A stretch of 64,000 nucleotides of DNA. Origin: Bolinopsis microptera. Its lineage: Eukaryota; Ctenophora; Tentaculata; Lobata; Bolinopsidae. The stretch lies in assembly GCF_026151205.1 (NCBI RefSeq), contig NC_087079.1:13478945-13542944 (forward strand). Reading direction: 5' to 3'. Shown here one piece after another: positions 11,531 through 20,858 of this stretch (the stretch's first letter is position 1; the number at the start of each line of letters is the position of its first letter). The notes beneath the pieces were generated by a model that had not been told where the DNA came from, did not search any database, and was given only the letters and a program-made list of their open reading frames with translations. The position numbers and the translations under genes are program-made.

Positions 11531-13057
11531 GTGAGTGGCAAGAAATGTGACGATGCTAAGTCCCCTTCCTACTTGTCAGCTCCCTCCAGCATTCTAATGG
11601 GTCATACTACCTCAGACGAAAGCTCCATACACAAGTCCTTAGAAGCCATTCAGACGTCCATTAAAAACTTGAAAGACAATGATAGCCATCTTAGGACTCT
11701 TGACTCCATCAACACAAAGCTCGCTGAACTAAAACTAGACATCAACTGTTTTAAAAACAGTAGATCATCAAATGTGTCCACTCCTGACCTTCCCATGCCA
11801 CCTTTTAACATAGGGTCACCAGCAGCATCTGAGACAGTCAATGAACAGCTCCTTCTGGATGCGCAGAAGCATGCAAGTGCAGAGGATTCCAAGTCCAAGC
11901 ACATTGTGTCGTATGTCCCGGACTTCATAGACACAGACTTAAACACTAAGCTGCTGGTTTTCCTTAATCAACAGAAGGAAGCCTTTGATGGAAACTCAGA
12001 GAATGGCCATGACGTTCTGAGCTTTGGCGAACCGTACGACTACCCTGGAGCTAAAGCTGCAAAGCCCAAATCAACAGAACTCCCTGAGGTTCTTGCTGAG
12101 CTAGCCTCTAAAATAAAAGATCAGCACCCAGGATCAGTGACTAACCAGTGCCTGATAAACCGATACACCGACGAGAACAGCTTCCTTCCTAAGCACTCTG
12201 ATAACGAACAGTCACTGGTTCATGATAGTTCCATCTTTACAGTATCCTTAGGAGGAGAATGCTCTGTCAAGTTCACAAAAAAAAGTGATCTTGAAGGGGA
12301 GATTGTAGAGACAGTAGAGGGATGCAGTCTCTATGTTATGAGCAAACAGTCTCAGTTTCACTGGGACCACAGAATTGATAAAAGCACGGAAAAGAGACAC
12401 CTACGATATAGTATCACCTTCCGATACATAAGCAGTAGCACCAATGCGACACTGATTATTGGTGACTCCAATACCCGGTACCTCCGATTTGGGTCTGGAA
12501 AAGGAACATTTGGACACCGCTTGCCTGGAAGAAGAATAGAATGCTTCACCATAGATAAGCTAGATCCTACCCTTTGTGTAGGTTATAAAAACATTATAGT
12601 TCATTGTGGAGTAAACAACATCAAGAATGATGGGGGGAATGTTAAATATTGGGCAAATGAGCTGAACAAAAAGCTCAAGACTATAAGTGAATTGTGCCCT
12701 TACGCTAAAATAATTGTTTCACCTATACTGCCAACTAGGTCCTCCTTGCTGAACGAAAGGGCTATGGAGTTTAACAGGTTTTTATTTGGATACTGTGATA
12801 CCAATTCTAGAATAGGTACATTAGATTTTAATAGCTTTGTTGACGAAGATGGTCTGCTGAATCAGCAGTTTTGTAGATATAAGAAGCCGGATGACCCAAT
12901 TCACCTTGGATCAAACGGTATATTCAAACTCTCCCGGGCTTTTGCTCACAAGATATTTGGTAGCCCTGTTGACGGGAGATCATTCAGTGATGTTGTTAAT
13001 GCCAAAGCTAGAGGCAGATTTTCCCCACGACCACGTAGATCTATATTTCAGTCATGA
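11531..13057 (+). CDS. LINE ORF1: AlkB-like 2OG-Fe(II) oxygenase fused to an SGNH/GDSL esterase
   Basis: This is an open frame of 508 codons. It begins at a GTG; the first in-frame ATG is codon 23 (11597), so the true start is uncertain. Residues about 125-300 look AlkB-like: NRYTDE, then HSD at 222-224 (the HxD iron ligands), then QFHWDHRI with a second iron ligand His at 280, then RHLRYSITFR, the 2OG-binding Arg strand. Residues about 305-480 are an SGNH hydrolase: IIGDSN (GDS block, Ser near 313), HCGVNN (block III), and DPIHLGSNG (catalytic Asp and His). ORF1 proteins with esterase domains are known in CR1/L2-type LINEs. The AlkB domain could demethylate element RNA or DNA, which is inference. 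The ORF overlaps ORF2 by ATGA and is uninterrupted, so this copy may be young. Confidence 0.8.
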   Translation: MSGKKCDDAKSPSYLSAPSSILMGHTTSDESSIHKSLEAIQTSIKNLKDNDSHLRTLDSINTKLAELKLDINCFKNSRSSNVSTPDLPMPPFNIGSPAASETVNEQLLLDAQKHASAEDSKSKHIVSYVPDFIDTDLNTKLLVFLNQQKEAFDGNSENGHDVLSFGEPYDYPGAKAAKPKSTELPEVLAELASKIKDQHPGSVTNQCLINRYTDENSFLPKHSDNEQSLVHDSSIFTVSLGGECSVKFTKKSDLEGEIVETVEGCSLYVMSKQSQFHWDHRIDKSTEKRHLRYSITFRYISSSTNATLIIGDSNTRYLRFGSGKGTFGHRLPGRRIECFTIDKLDPTLCVGYKNIIVHCGVNNIKNDGGNVKYWANELNKKLKTISELCPYAKIIVSPILPTRSSLLNERAMEFNRFLFGYCDTNSRIGTLDFNSFVDEDGLLNQQFCRYKKPDDPIHLGSNGIFKLSRAFAHKIFGSPVDGRSFSDVVNAKARGRFSPRPRRSIFQS

Positions 13058-16000
13058 TAGTTAAATTGATATGCGAAATTTGCTGCTGCTGCAATAAACC
13101 TGTACGAGCTGGACACCCTTTCATAATTTGTCAGATGTGTGACAAAATAATGCACAAAAAATGCAAAACTAATGACAACATAGTCAAATTTCGAGATGAA
13201 ATATACTGCAAAGTCTGTATTGAAGCCAACGATATTATTCGATACAACCCTTTCTACCAAGCTCCCCACTTTGCTAACAACGGCCTTATTGATGATGAGC
13301 CAGTTAATTATATTGAATCTATCTACAACAGCTCAAAAATTCTTGAAAACTGCAAAACATTCTCCATAACAGAGTTGAATGCCACCACCCTGCCTGGAAA
13401 TTCAGTCGAATATATGTCCACTTTATTCTTCAACATTGATGGGAATGCAACAAACTTTGACAACTTTGCAGTTGAGCAGTCTAGTATAAACCACAAGTTT
13501 TCTGTTATTGGTCTTGCAGAAACAAACACTGATGCTGACAATGGAACACTATATCAGCTTAGTGGATACTCCTCGTGTTACCAATCCCGTTATTTCTGTC
13601 AAGACAAAAACCAGTTCAAGGCTAAAGGATCAGGAGTTTGTCTTTACCTGAAAAACTCTCTAAACTTTAATAAGATTACTGGATTATCTCTCTGTAATGA
13701 GCACATAGAATCACTGTTTGTATCTATCACCAGTATGAAAGACCCAACCGTTGTAGGGGTTATCTACCGTCCTCCAAACGCATCACTTGAACTGTTTAAC
13801 AAAGCATATGAACGTATTCTCTCTAAACTGAATGGCAAGAAGGTATATATCCTTGGGGATTTTAATGTTAACATTTTAAACCACCCATCTTCATCAGAGG
13901 ACAAATTCCAAGAAATAATATTTAACAATGGCTTTATACCAACCATATCAGTGCCAACTCACCATATGCCTGGTTGCTCCAGGACTTGTATTGACAATAT
14001 CCACACCAATGTATTAGACCAATCCCTTATCTCTGGTGTCATATCTGACAAGATCTCCCATCACCACCCTATATTCACTTTTGTTAAGCTTTCCCCCGAC
14101 TCTGTGTCACTATCTGATTCACCAGACAAAATTACTATACACTATGACTATAGTAATGCTAACCTAGAGAAGCTCTGTCTTGAAATAGAAAACGATTTAG
14201 ATAGGTTCCACTACAGTTGTGACACATTTGACTCTTTTATGCAGCTATTTCAAGAAAAAATAGACTTGTCTTGCAAACTTCTAACTCCAAGAACCACTAA
14301 ACGTAATAGCATAACCAACCCTTGGATTACCCAGGGCCTAATTAATTCCATCGAGAAGAAAGCTAGATTGTATTTCGAATGGAAAAAGACTTGTACATTA
14401 AAATTACCTGACGGGGATCCGAATAAGCACATTTGCTACAAGGAATTCGACAAGTTTCTCAAAAGCTCAATAAATATGGCAAAGGCTATGTGCTACACTA
14501 GAAAATTCGAAAAGTACAGCATGAACTCGAAAAAGACGTGGGAAGTTATTAATGAACTCCGTGGTAAAACTATGTCTCGACGTAAGGACGATTTTGTCAT
14601 AAACGGTCAGAGAGTTACCTGCAGACGAATAATTGCTAACAAATTTTGTGAATATTTTACATCTCTTGCAAGTAATCTCAATAAAAATGTACTGACGAAC
14701 AATAGTATTTCTCTGGAACCAATAGAATCATTTGCTCAGTTCATGTCAAATTCAGTATCTGACTCCATTTATCTGGAAGAAACTAATAAAGACGAGATCA
14801 TTGAGGTGATCAAAGATTTTCAAAATGGCAAGGCGAGTGACATACCAATAATTGTTGTAAAGAAATCATCAAAGCTCATAGCTGGTACCTTGGCCAGGCT
14901 TTACAACACATGTATACAAAGTGGTACATTCCCGAGTATTTTTAAAACTGGTAAAGTTATTCCTATTTACAAGAAAGACAATAAGGAATGTATTGAAAAC
15001 TATCGGCCTGTATCAATATTACCTTTATTTGGAAAAATTTTCGAGAAGATCATTTACAAACGGCTCTATAATTTCTTCACATCTAAAGGTGTACTGACAG
15101 ACTCACAGTTTGGATTTAGAAAAGGTCATTCCACCACTCATGCTCTACACAAATCTATAGACTCCGTTACAAAGACTCTAGCTGGCAATAAACATGTCTT
15201 AGGAATATTCATTGACTTAAGCAAAGCCTTCGACACCCTTGACCACAACATTCTTCTAAGCAAATTAAACTCCTATGGTATTAGGGGCACAGCACTTACC
15301 TTACTTAAAAGCTATTTGACTAACAGAAAGCAGTATGTTATGTATAACGATGTACCATCAGAAACATTGGATGTGAAATTTGGGGTACCACAGGGGTCAA
15401 TTCTAGGGCCGTTACTCTTCCTACTGTATATGAACGATATAGTGAACTGTTTTTCTGACAGTGAGGTGAAATTTGTACTTTATGCTGATGACACTAATAT
15501 CTTTATATCAGGACCATCTAGAGAAGCAACATACAAAAAAGCAAACTTAGTTCTTAAACATGTGTCGATTTACATGAAATGTAATCTACTCCATATCAAT
15601 ATGTCTAAATGTTGCTACATCCATTTTAAACCTGCCTCTGAATATGATGAGACCTGTGCAAGGACCAGACCATTTGCTAACCTGCTAGATGAGTCTAGGT
15701 CAATATTCATCGATGGTAAGGTTATTACCAAAGTCAAGGATACCAAATTCCTAGGTATTGTTATAGATAGTAAGTTAAACTGGGCTGCCCATATGCACTA
15801 CATTCGTAAAAAACTTCGGTCCATGACTGGTGCAATCTGTAGAATTCGACACTCGATACCTGGTGAACTATATTTGAAAATATATAATGCTCTCTTTGAA
15901 TCACATCTCAGTTATGGTATAAGTGTTTGGGGCGTTGTCCTTAAAGAACGATCAAATGACAGTCTTTTTATCACACAGAAGCACTGTGTAAGGATCCTTT

Positions 16001-16458
16001 TTGGTGATCTCGACTCATATTTAGATAAACAATCAACATGTGCACGTACTAGACCGTATGGTATGCAAAAATTAGACCATAAACACTTTGAAAAGGAGCA
16101 TACAAAACCCATTTTTAATAGACTAAAAATTCTAACGGCTCAAAACTTGTACAAATATCACTGCATTTTAGAATTCTCTAAGATTATCAAGTACCACTGC
16201 CCCTACTCCCTTTATGAGGCCATCAACATTTCAAACCGTGCAACGAGTCTAACTGTTATTCTTCTAAATAAATCAAATACCTTTTTGTTTAATGCAGCCA
16301 AGCTTTGGAACACAGTTCATAAAAAAATTTTAAGTTCAAGCAATTGCCTAGAAACTTCCATTAACTTGATAAAATTGAGAACCAAAGCACTATTAGTACA
16401 ATCACAGGCAGCTGACTTAAAAGATACCTGGACTCCAACCAATTTTAAATTGCAGTAA
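13054..16458 (+). CDS. LINE ORF2: zinc finger, apurinic-like endonuclease, reverse transcriptase
   Basis: This is a 1,134-residue uninterrupted frame. Residues 1-65 hold a PHD/RING-like Cys-His cluster (CEICCCCN, CQMCDKIMHKKC, CKVC). An EEP endonuclease follows at about residues 120-350, with GLAETNTD (catalytic Glu region), GVIYRPPN, ILGDFNVNIL, and HHHPIF where SDH is usual. The RT covers about residues 570-890: NYRPVSILPLFGKIFEKI, FIDLSKAFDTL, VPQGSILGPLL and LYADDTNIF. A C-terminal thumb/tail region follows. The protein nicks target DNA and primes reverse transcription of its own RNA. The start ATG overlaps the ORF1 stop (ATGA), which suggests reinitiation. A second truncated copy of this family's C-terminus lies at 17771-18350. 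The usual SDH is changed here, which may weaken the nuclease. Confidence 0.9.
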   Translation: MIVKLICEICCCCNKPVRAGHPFIICQMCDKIMHKKCKTNDNIVKFRDEIYCKVCIEANDIIRYNPFYQAPHFANNGLIDDEPVNYIESIYNSSKILENCKTFSITELNATTLPGNSVEYMSTLFFNIDGNATNFDNFAVEQSSINHKFSVIGLAETNTDADNGTLYQLSGYSSCYQSRYFCQDKNQFKAKGSGVCLYLKNSLNFNKITGLSLCNEHIESLFVSITSMKDPTVVGVIYRPPNASLELFNKAYERILSKLNGKKVYILGDFNVNILNHPSSSEDKFQEIIFNNGFIPTISVPTHHMPGCSRTCIDNIHTNVLDQSLISGVISDKISHHHPIFTFVKLSPDSVSLSDSPDKITIHYDYSNANLEKLCLEIENDLDRFHYSCDTFDSFMQLFQEKIDLSCKLLTPRTTKRNSITNPWITQGLINSIEKKARLYFEWKKTCTLKLPDGDPNKHICYKEFDKFLKSSINMAKAMCYTRKFEKYSMNSKKTWEVINELRGKTMSRRKDDFVINGQRVTCRRIIANKFCEYFTSLASNLNKNVLTNNSISLEPIESFAQFMSNSVSDSIYLEETNKDEIIEVIKDFQNGKASDIPIIVVKKSSKLIAGTLARLYNTCIQSGTFPSIFKTGKVIPIYKKDNKECIENYRPVSILPLFGKIFEKIIYKRLYNFFTSKGVLTDSQFGFRKGHSTTHALHKSIDSVTKTLAGNKHVLGIFIDLSKAFDTLDHNILLSKLNSYGIRGTALTLLKSYLTNRKQYVMYNDVPSETLDVKFGVPQGSILGPLLFLLYMNDIVNCFSDSEVKFVLYADDTNIFISGPSREATYKKANLVLKHVSIYMKCNLLHINMSKCCYIHFKPASEYDETCARTRPFANLLDESRSIFIDGKVITKVKDTKFLGIVIDSKLNWAAHMHYIRKKLRSMTGAICRIRHSIPGELYLKIYNALFESHLSYGISVWGVVLKERSNDSLFITQKHCVRILFGDLDSYLDKQSTCARTRPYGMQKLDHKHFEKEHTKPIFNRLKILTAQNLYKYHCILEFSKIIKYHCPYSLYEAINISNRATSLTVILLNKSNTFLFNAAKLWNTVHKKILSSSNCLETSINLIKLRTKALLVQSQAADLKDTWTPTNFKLQ

Positions 16459-16740
16459 TTAAATTGCACATGCAGCAGCACACACCTAATATTACTATCA
16501 TGATTGAACTATAAGCTGATAAGCTTTCAGATCCATTTTTAACCACTGATGTAATGTTTTTAATAATTAAATATTTTATTTTACAAATTTATATCAGATC
16601 GAACCTATATTTGATAATCGAACCTATATTCGATAATCAAACCTGTATTCGATAGTTAAATTTATGCGATAAATTGATATTGATATTATTATTGTTGAAT
16701 AAAGTTAACTCCTGAGATAAATTTTATTAATTTTTAACAA

Positions 16741-16928
16741 AGGGACTTGGAGTATAAACGACCAAGTTCGCATAAATGCCTACCCAACCAAGAATTTAGG
16801 AGGCAAGGGTGGGTGCGTAAACTTTACGGTCTGCACTCTCCGATCCTGTATCACCCTGAATTCTTTTTGACGTATTTTTGTATTAGGTATATACCTTCTA
16901 TCCATTCTCTTGCTACTCCAAGTCCCCT
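16741..16928 (+). other. Stem-closed module in the LINE 3' region (possible structured RNA)
   Basis: AGGGACTTGGAGTA at 16741-16754 pairs with TACTCCAAGTCCCCT at 16914-16928. The interior contains GGTGGGTGCGTAAACTTTAC, which recurs exactly in the related module at 20366-20594. Both modules lie about 70 bp before the same tandem 3' tail. It could be a 3' UTR RNA domain or a TIR element. Confidence 0.5.
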
Positions 16929-17001
16929 AAGATATCTGGTAAAAAGGTCCTGCTAGTTATATATAAAATATATTTATGTTTGCTTTAATTGATACTAAAT
17001 A

Positions 17002-17036
17002 AAATTGTTGTTTTCTTGAAATTGTTGTTTTCTTGA
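17002..17036 (+). repeat. Tandem 3' tail of the LINE family (AAATTGTTGTTTTCTTG x2)
   Basis: Two copies of a 17-bp unit, also found at 20680-20720 in an insertion. They probably form the 3' terminus of the two-ORF LINE. Confidence 0.6.
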
Positions 17037-17770
17037 GTAGGATTTGTGTTTCGAGAAAGAAAGGTTGCGGTCAAATTATTAGCAAAAGTAAACAAAAGTC
17101 CATCAGGGACTCCGTGGAGTCGAAAAAGGTACACGGCCGCTGTCTGGTGCTGCTAGGCATTTATTGATCAAGATGTTTTATTGTATTGATTTATAATGAT
17201 TCTATTGTTCGTGACTAATCAAGTTCTAAGTTGTAAGTGGAGGTATAAAGTGCTGCTTAAGATACTTCGTCATCTCATGTCCAGTATAATGATTAAGATA
17301 GTATACAATGCAGTTTTAGTAGTTGACCCATACAGTTAAGTCCGTCATAACTCACAATCGTTAAGTCGTCGGTCAATTGTCAAAGTCGTTGTGTGTTTAT
17401 TCGTTGAGATAGCAGTAAGATAAGACGTTACGCGCGCGCGCGTTTAATCCCGTCGACGTGAGGTGTGACAATGAAAACGCCATAGAATAATCATTTTCGC
17501 GCGTTACGTAGAGTTTACCAGTGTGTAATACTAGTTAACACTGGGTGTACACTGAGTGTAAGTGTAAGTTTCATATACAAGCCGTTGAATATTTCCAATT
17601 TTGAGTGTATCGTGAGCATGTTTTACAGTGCGATTGCTCGGTACTAGTGTGTTTGTGTATATATATATATATATCATTTGTGGAGTATGGTGTAAGTAAT
17701 GTTTTTGGTTGGAGTGCAGTGGTTGTATGTATGAGAAAAGATATATGGTCATTTTAGTAACTCACATAAA
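17037..17770. other. Non-coding gap, no gene seen
   Basis: It contains a CG dinucleotide run (17430-17442), an AT dinucleotide run (17655-17676) and no convincing coding frame. Confidence 0.4.
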
Positions 17771-18350
17771 TCAGAACTTGAGCTCATTTGTGGCAAAATT
17801 AAGCTCACACCAATCAAGTGTATCATGCTTGAATTGCAATTCTCGTAAGGCAATTTTCAATATATTCTTAAACCCGTTTGTCGGAGTATTAAAACTTATC
17901 TTACTTGATGTTTGTCGACAGCTGTTCCACATGTAGGATGATTGGTAGATGAATTGTGAGGATGGTTGTGATGTAATGAAATAATCCTCTCGTCGTGGTG
18001 ACCTGTTAAATGATGAGTACAGTGATAATGGTTCCTCTAACTTATTAATTTTGAATAGTTCTAAGAGACAAGTGTACTTGTACAGATTGTGGACCGTCAA
18101 CAACCTGTGGGTTTTAAACAAGGGCTTGGAGTGTTCTTTTTGGTAAAAGTCCACCCCCAGTCTTTGCTTATCAACAGGTCGTGTTCGGGCACACGTTTTA
18201 AACTTCTCTAGGTAAGCTTCTCTATCCCCAAACAGAATTCTTATACACTTTTTCTGTGTTTTAAAGATAGGTTCAAGTCGGTTATTGCTAATACCACCCC
18301 ACACAGATATTCCAAATCCTAAATGTGATTCAAATAGAGTATGATATAAA
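17771..18350 (-). mobile_element. C-terminal fragment of a LINE RT, same family as the two-ORF LINE
   Basis: The frame reads FESHLGFGISVWGGI, then KKCIRILFGDREAYLEKFKT and CARTRP. It parallels ORF2 of the two-ORF LINE, which has FESHLSYGISVWG, CVRILFGD and CARTRP in the same order. Only the last 190 or so residues remain. It joins another LINE fragment at about 18352, so one element truncated or inserted into the other. Confidence 0.75.
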
Positions 18351-18353
18351 TCC

Positions 18354-18752
18354 TTATAATACTGCTTTGGGACAATGTGTCGTATTGCTTAAATAACTGG
18401 GTCCTTCAATTTTCCCTAAAACTTCATTCGAAACATTCCAAAAATAAAAATCATTTACACTGTTTTTAGAAATCATTTCTTTCTTAAATCCTTCCAATCT
18501 AACTTTAAAGCTTAAAACTGTCGAGCAGTTCTTGACATCTGAAGGGAGTTTGTTCCAGTAAGGAATGACTCGCTCCGGAAGAAAAGAAGACTGGAGATTC
18601 TTAACTTTAGTTACACTCTTATTACACCTATTGGTTGAAACTAGATTAAGACCAGATCTGCTCATTCTGAACAAACCCGATCCATATTCAGTCAAACCAC
18701 TAGTTACTTTAAAAGCTTCGATAAGGTCCCCACTACGAATAGGAGTCAGCAT
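18354..18752 (-). mobile_element. C-terminal RT fragment of another CR1/L2-like family
   Basis: The 132-residue frame begins RSGDLIEAFKV and contains NLQSSFLPERVIPYWNKLP, the conserved end of many LINE RTs. Its 3' part resembles 5890-5980, and the coding part resembles 9746-9890, so this family is present in several truncated copies. Confidence 0.7.
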
Positions 18753-18813
18753 GCTATATTATTTTGCAAAACTCGTTTAATATCTTGACAATATTTAAAG
18801 TTTATGGTTTTAG

Positions 18814-18929
18814 GTTTAGGCGCGGCGCACGCACCGCTTATATGTTATAGCTCATTCAGCTTCTGTTTTCAGCGCTGTGTTGCTACACACTGTATAGCAT
18901 GTGGGTCAAGCGCGGTGCCGCGCCTAAAC
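18814..18929. mobile_element. Short GC-ended inverted-repeat element (MITE-like)
   Basis: GTTTAGGCGCGGC at 18814-18826 is inverted at 18917-18929 (GCCGCGCCTAAAC). The roughly 116-bp element has no ORF. Confidence 0.45.
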
Positions 18930-19235
18930 AGCAAAAGAGTTATTTATTTTAAAATTTATTTTTGTACCTCAAAAATGATGTAAAGTTTTTAATATGACGT
19001 AGAATTAAAGCTATTTCCGTACAGCCTAAGTGCTAAGCATGCTCGTTAGAAAAACTATGAACAATGAACATAACATGCTAGCTTTCTTTATTTTTGTAAG
19101 TCGCGTCGGCTGACATCTTGGGTTGTACTGGATGTAACAAGTTTATTATCGGATGTCTACTTATATTTATTATGATATCATTATCCATTGTAATGGCAAT
19201 AAAATTTAAATTTTGTTTTACTTAAAAATTTTGTT

Positions 19236-19990
19236 TTACTTATTCGCCGCTCTGCCTGCTGCCAGCGTTGTCAAATTGAGGATATCCAGTCTGCAGCTGT
19301 ATGGAAGAGTACCCGCCTCATCAATAAGACGGGTAAACCGCCTCTGGACGCTCTCCAGCTCCAAAACAGTCCCCCAACTTCCATGAGCCGCAACTGGATT
19401 CCACAATTGGACACAATACTCAAGATGAGGTCTTATCAAAGCTTTATAAATAGCTATCATTACAACCTTTTCTCTAATAACTAAGTTCCTTACAATCCAG
19501 CAGATCATACGATTTGCTTTAGAAATACATGCTTTTATCTGTTCATTCCAAAGCAAGGAGCTATGGGTAATAACCCCCAAATCTTTTTCCTGTGCAGATA
19601 CTTCTAGTTCTACTCCATTTACAATATAATTCGAGTTAAGATTATTATTCAGATTAATATGGACTACTTTACACTTGGCAGGATTGAAGTTTAAGTGCCA
19701 AATACTCTCCCAAATTTCGAGTTCTAAAATATCATCAGATACACTTCTATGGTTAGCTGCATTACAAACTAACTTGAGATCATCTGCAAATAATTTAATC
19801 TTATTTTTAACATTGTCAGGTAAATCGTTTATATAAAGAATAAATAGCAAAGGACCCAATACTGACCCCTGGGGAACACCAGATAACACGTGTTTCACCT
19901 CAGACCATTGTCCTTCTACACAAACCCTCATGGTTCTGTCTGTCAGAAAGTCTTTTATAACATCTAAAACTTTTCCCTTGACCCCAAACC
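19236..19990 (-). mobile_element. LINE reverse transcriptase, 3' half, split by an insertion
   Basis: The frame carries LSGVPQGSVLGPLLFILYI, LFADDLKLVC and a C-terminal thumb ending at a TAA near 19236, followed by a two-unit GTAAAACAAAATTT-type 3' tail (19200-19235). Upstream it reads GFGVKGKVLDVIKDF to about 19990 and then breaks. The missing N-terminal RT part resumes at 20721-20858, so an insertion of about 730 bp separates the two. Confidence 0.8.
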
Positions 19991-20720
19991 CTTCACTACT
20001 TCTGTATCTTTGGTCAAATTACGCTGTAAAAGTATCATCCTGGGATCCCAATCCATCAACAATAATAACACCTGGACTTACCACAACTTTCACATCGCCC
20101 CTCACTCAGCCACAGACCAAACCAGTTCATCACTCACTCACCAAATTGCCGACCCAATATCTATTGAAGTGGCGAAAATTTTCTAGACAAATGACATATC
20201 GATATTGCTGCAGCAGATACAAATACCAACATTATTATATTCCCAAACGTTTGAACCATTAAATTAACTAGGAAATTCAATCCTCAACTTAACATTTACT
20301 GTTTTAAACTGATATGATGATATTAACTTAACTTATTTTTTTTTAATACATACTCCTTCTTAGTGTGGTGACTTGGGGTCCATAAATATAACAATACAAG
20401 CTGATAAACCAAAAAGAACAACTGGGGTAGGTAGGTAGCCCTGGTGGGTGCGTAAACTTTACGGTCTGCTCCCTCCAAGATCAGCCTGCTTCTCCATTTT
20501 ACCGTGAAGCCTAATTTCTAGTTTTTATAAATACAATGCAAGTGCAGGTTTACTAATCTTAATCTACTTAACAACTCAATAGCCCAAGTCACCATACCCG
20601 TAGTATATTCCATGGTAATAGAAGAGTAGAAGAACTTTAAAGTTTTTCAAATTGTTGCTATAATTGATTTAAATAAAAAAATTGTTGTTTTCTTGAAAAA
20701 AAAATTGTTGTTTTCTTGAA
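19991..20720 (+). mobile_element. Non-LTR insertion with stem-closed module and tandem tail
   Basis: This sequence interrupts the RT of the minus-strand LINE. It holds a short open stretch (to 20262) of unknown origin, then the stem-closed module, then two copies of AAATTGTTGTTTTCTTG at 20680-20720. Those last two parts match the end of the LINE at 11.5-17.0 kb, so it is a 5'-truncated or non-autonomous relative inserted in plus orientation. Confidence 0.6.
20366..20594 (+). other. Second copy of the stem-closed 3' module
   Basis: TGGTGACTTGGG (20366-20377) pairs with CCCAAGTCACCA (20583-20594). It shares GGTGGGTGCGTAAACTTTAC with the module at 16741-16928, while the closing stems differ in sequence but stay complementary. 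Confidence 0.5.
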
Positions 20721-20858
20721 TTTAGATAGAAGTCTAAAGTGGGGGACTGTGTCAAAAGCTTTACTAAAATCAAAATACAAAAGATCGACAGGAGCACCTT
20801 CGTCTAAAATATCAAAAATATTATCAAAAGTCTCTAAGAGATTAGATAGAGGTGGTAT
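20721..20858 (-). mobile_element. N-terminal RT piece of the split LINE
   Basis: The minus strand reads LLYFDFSKAFDTVPHFRLL, the first catalytic Asp block, and continues in the sense of the RT at 19236-19990. Its 5' side is cut by the GC-rich element starting near 20870. Confidence 0.75.
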
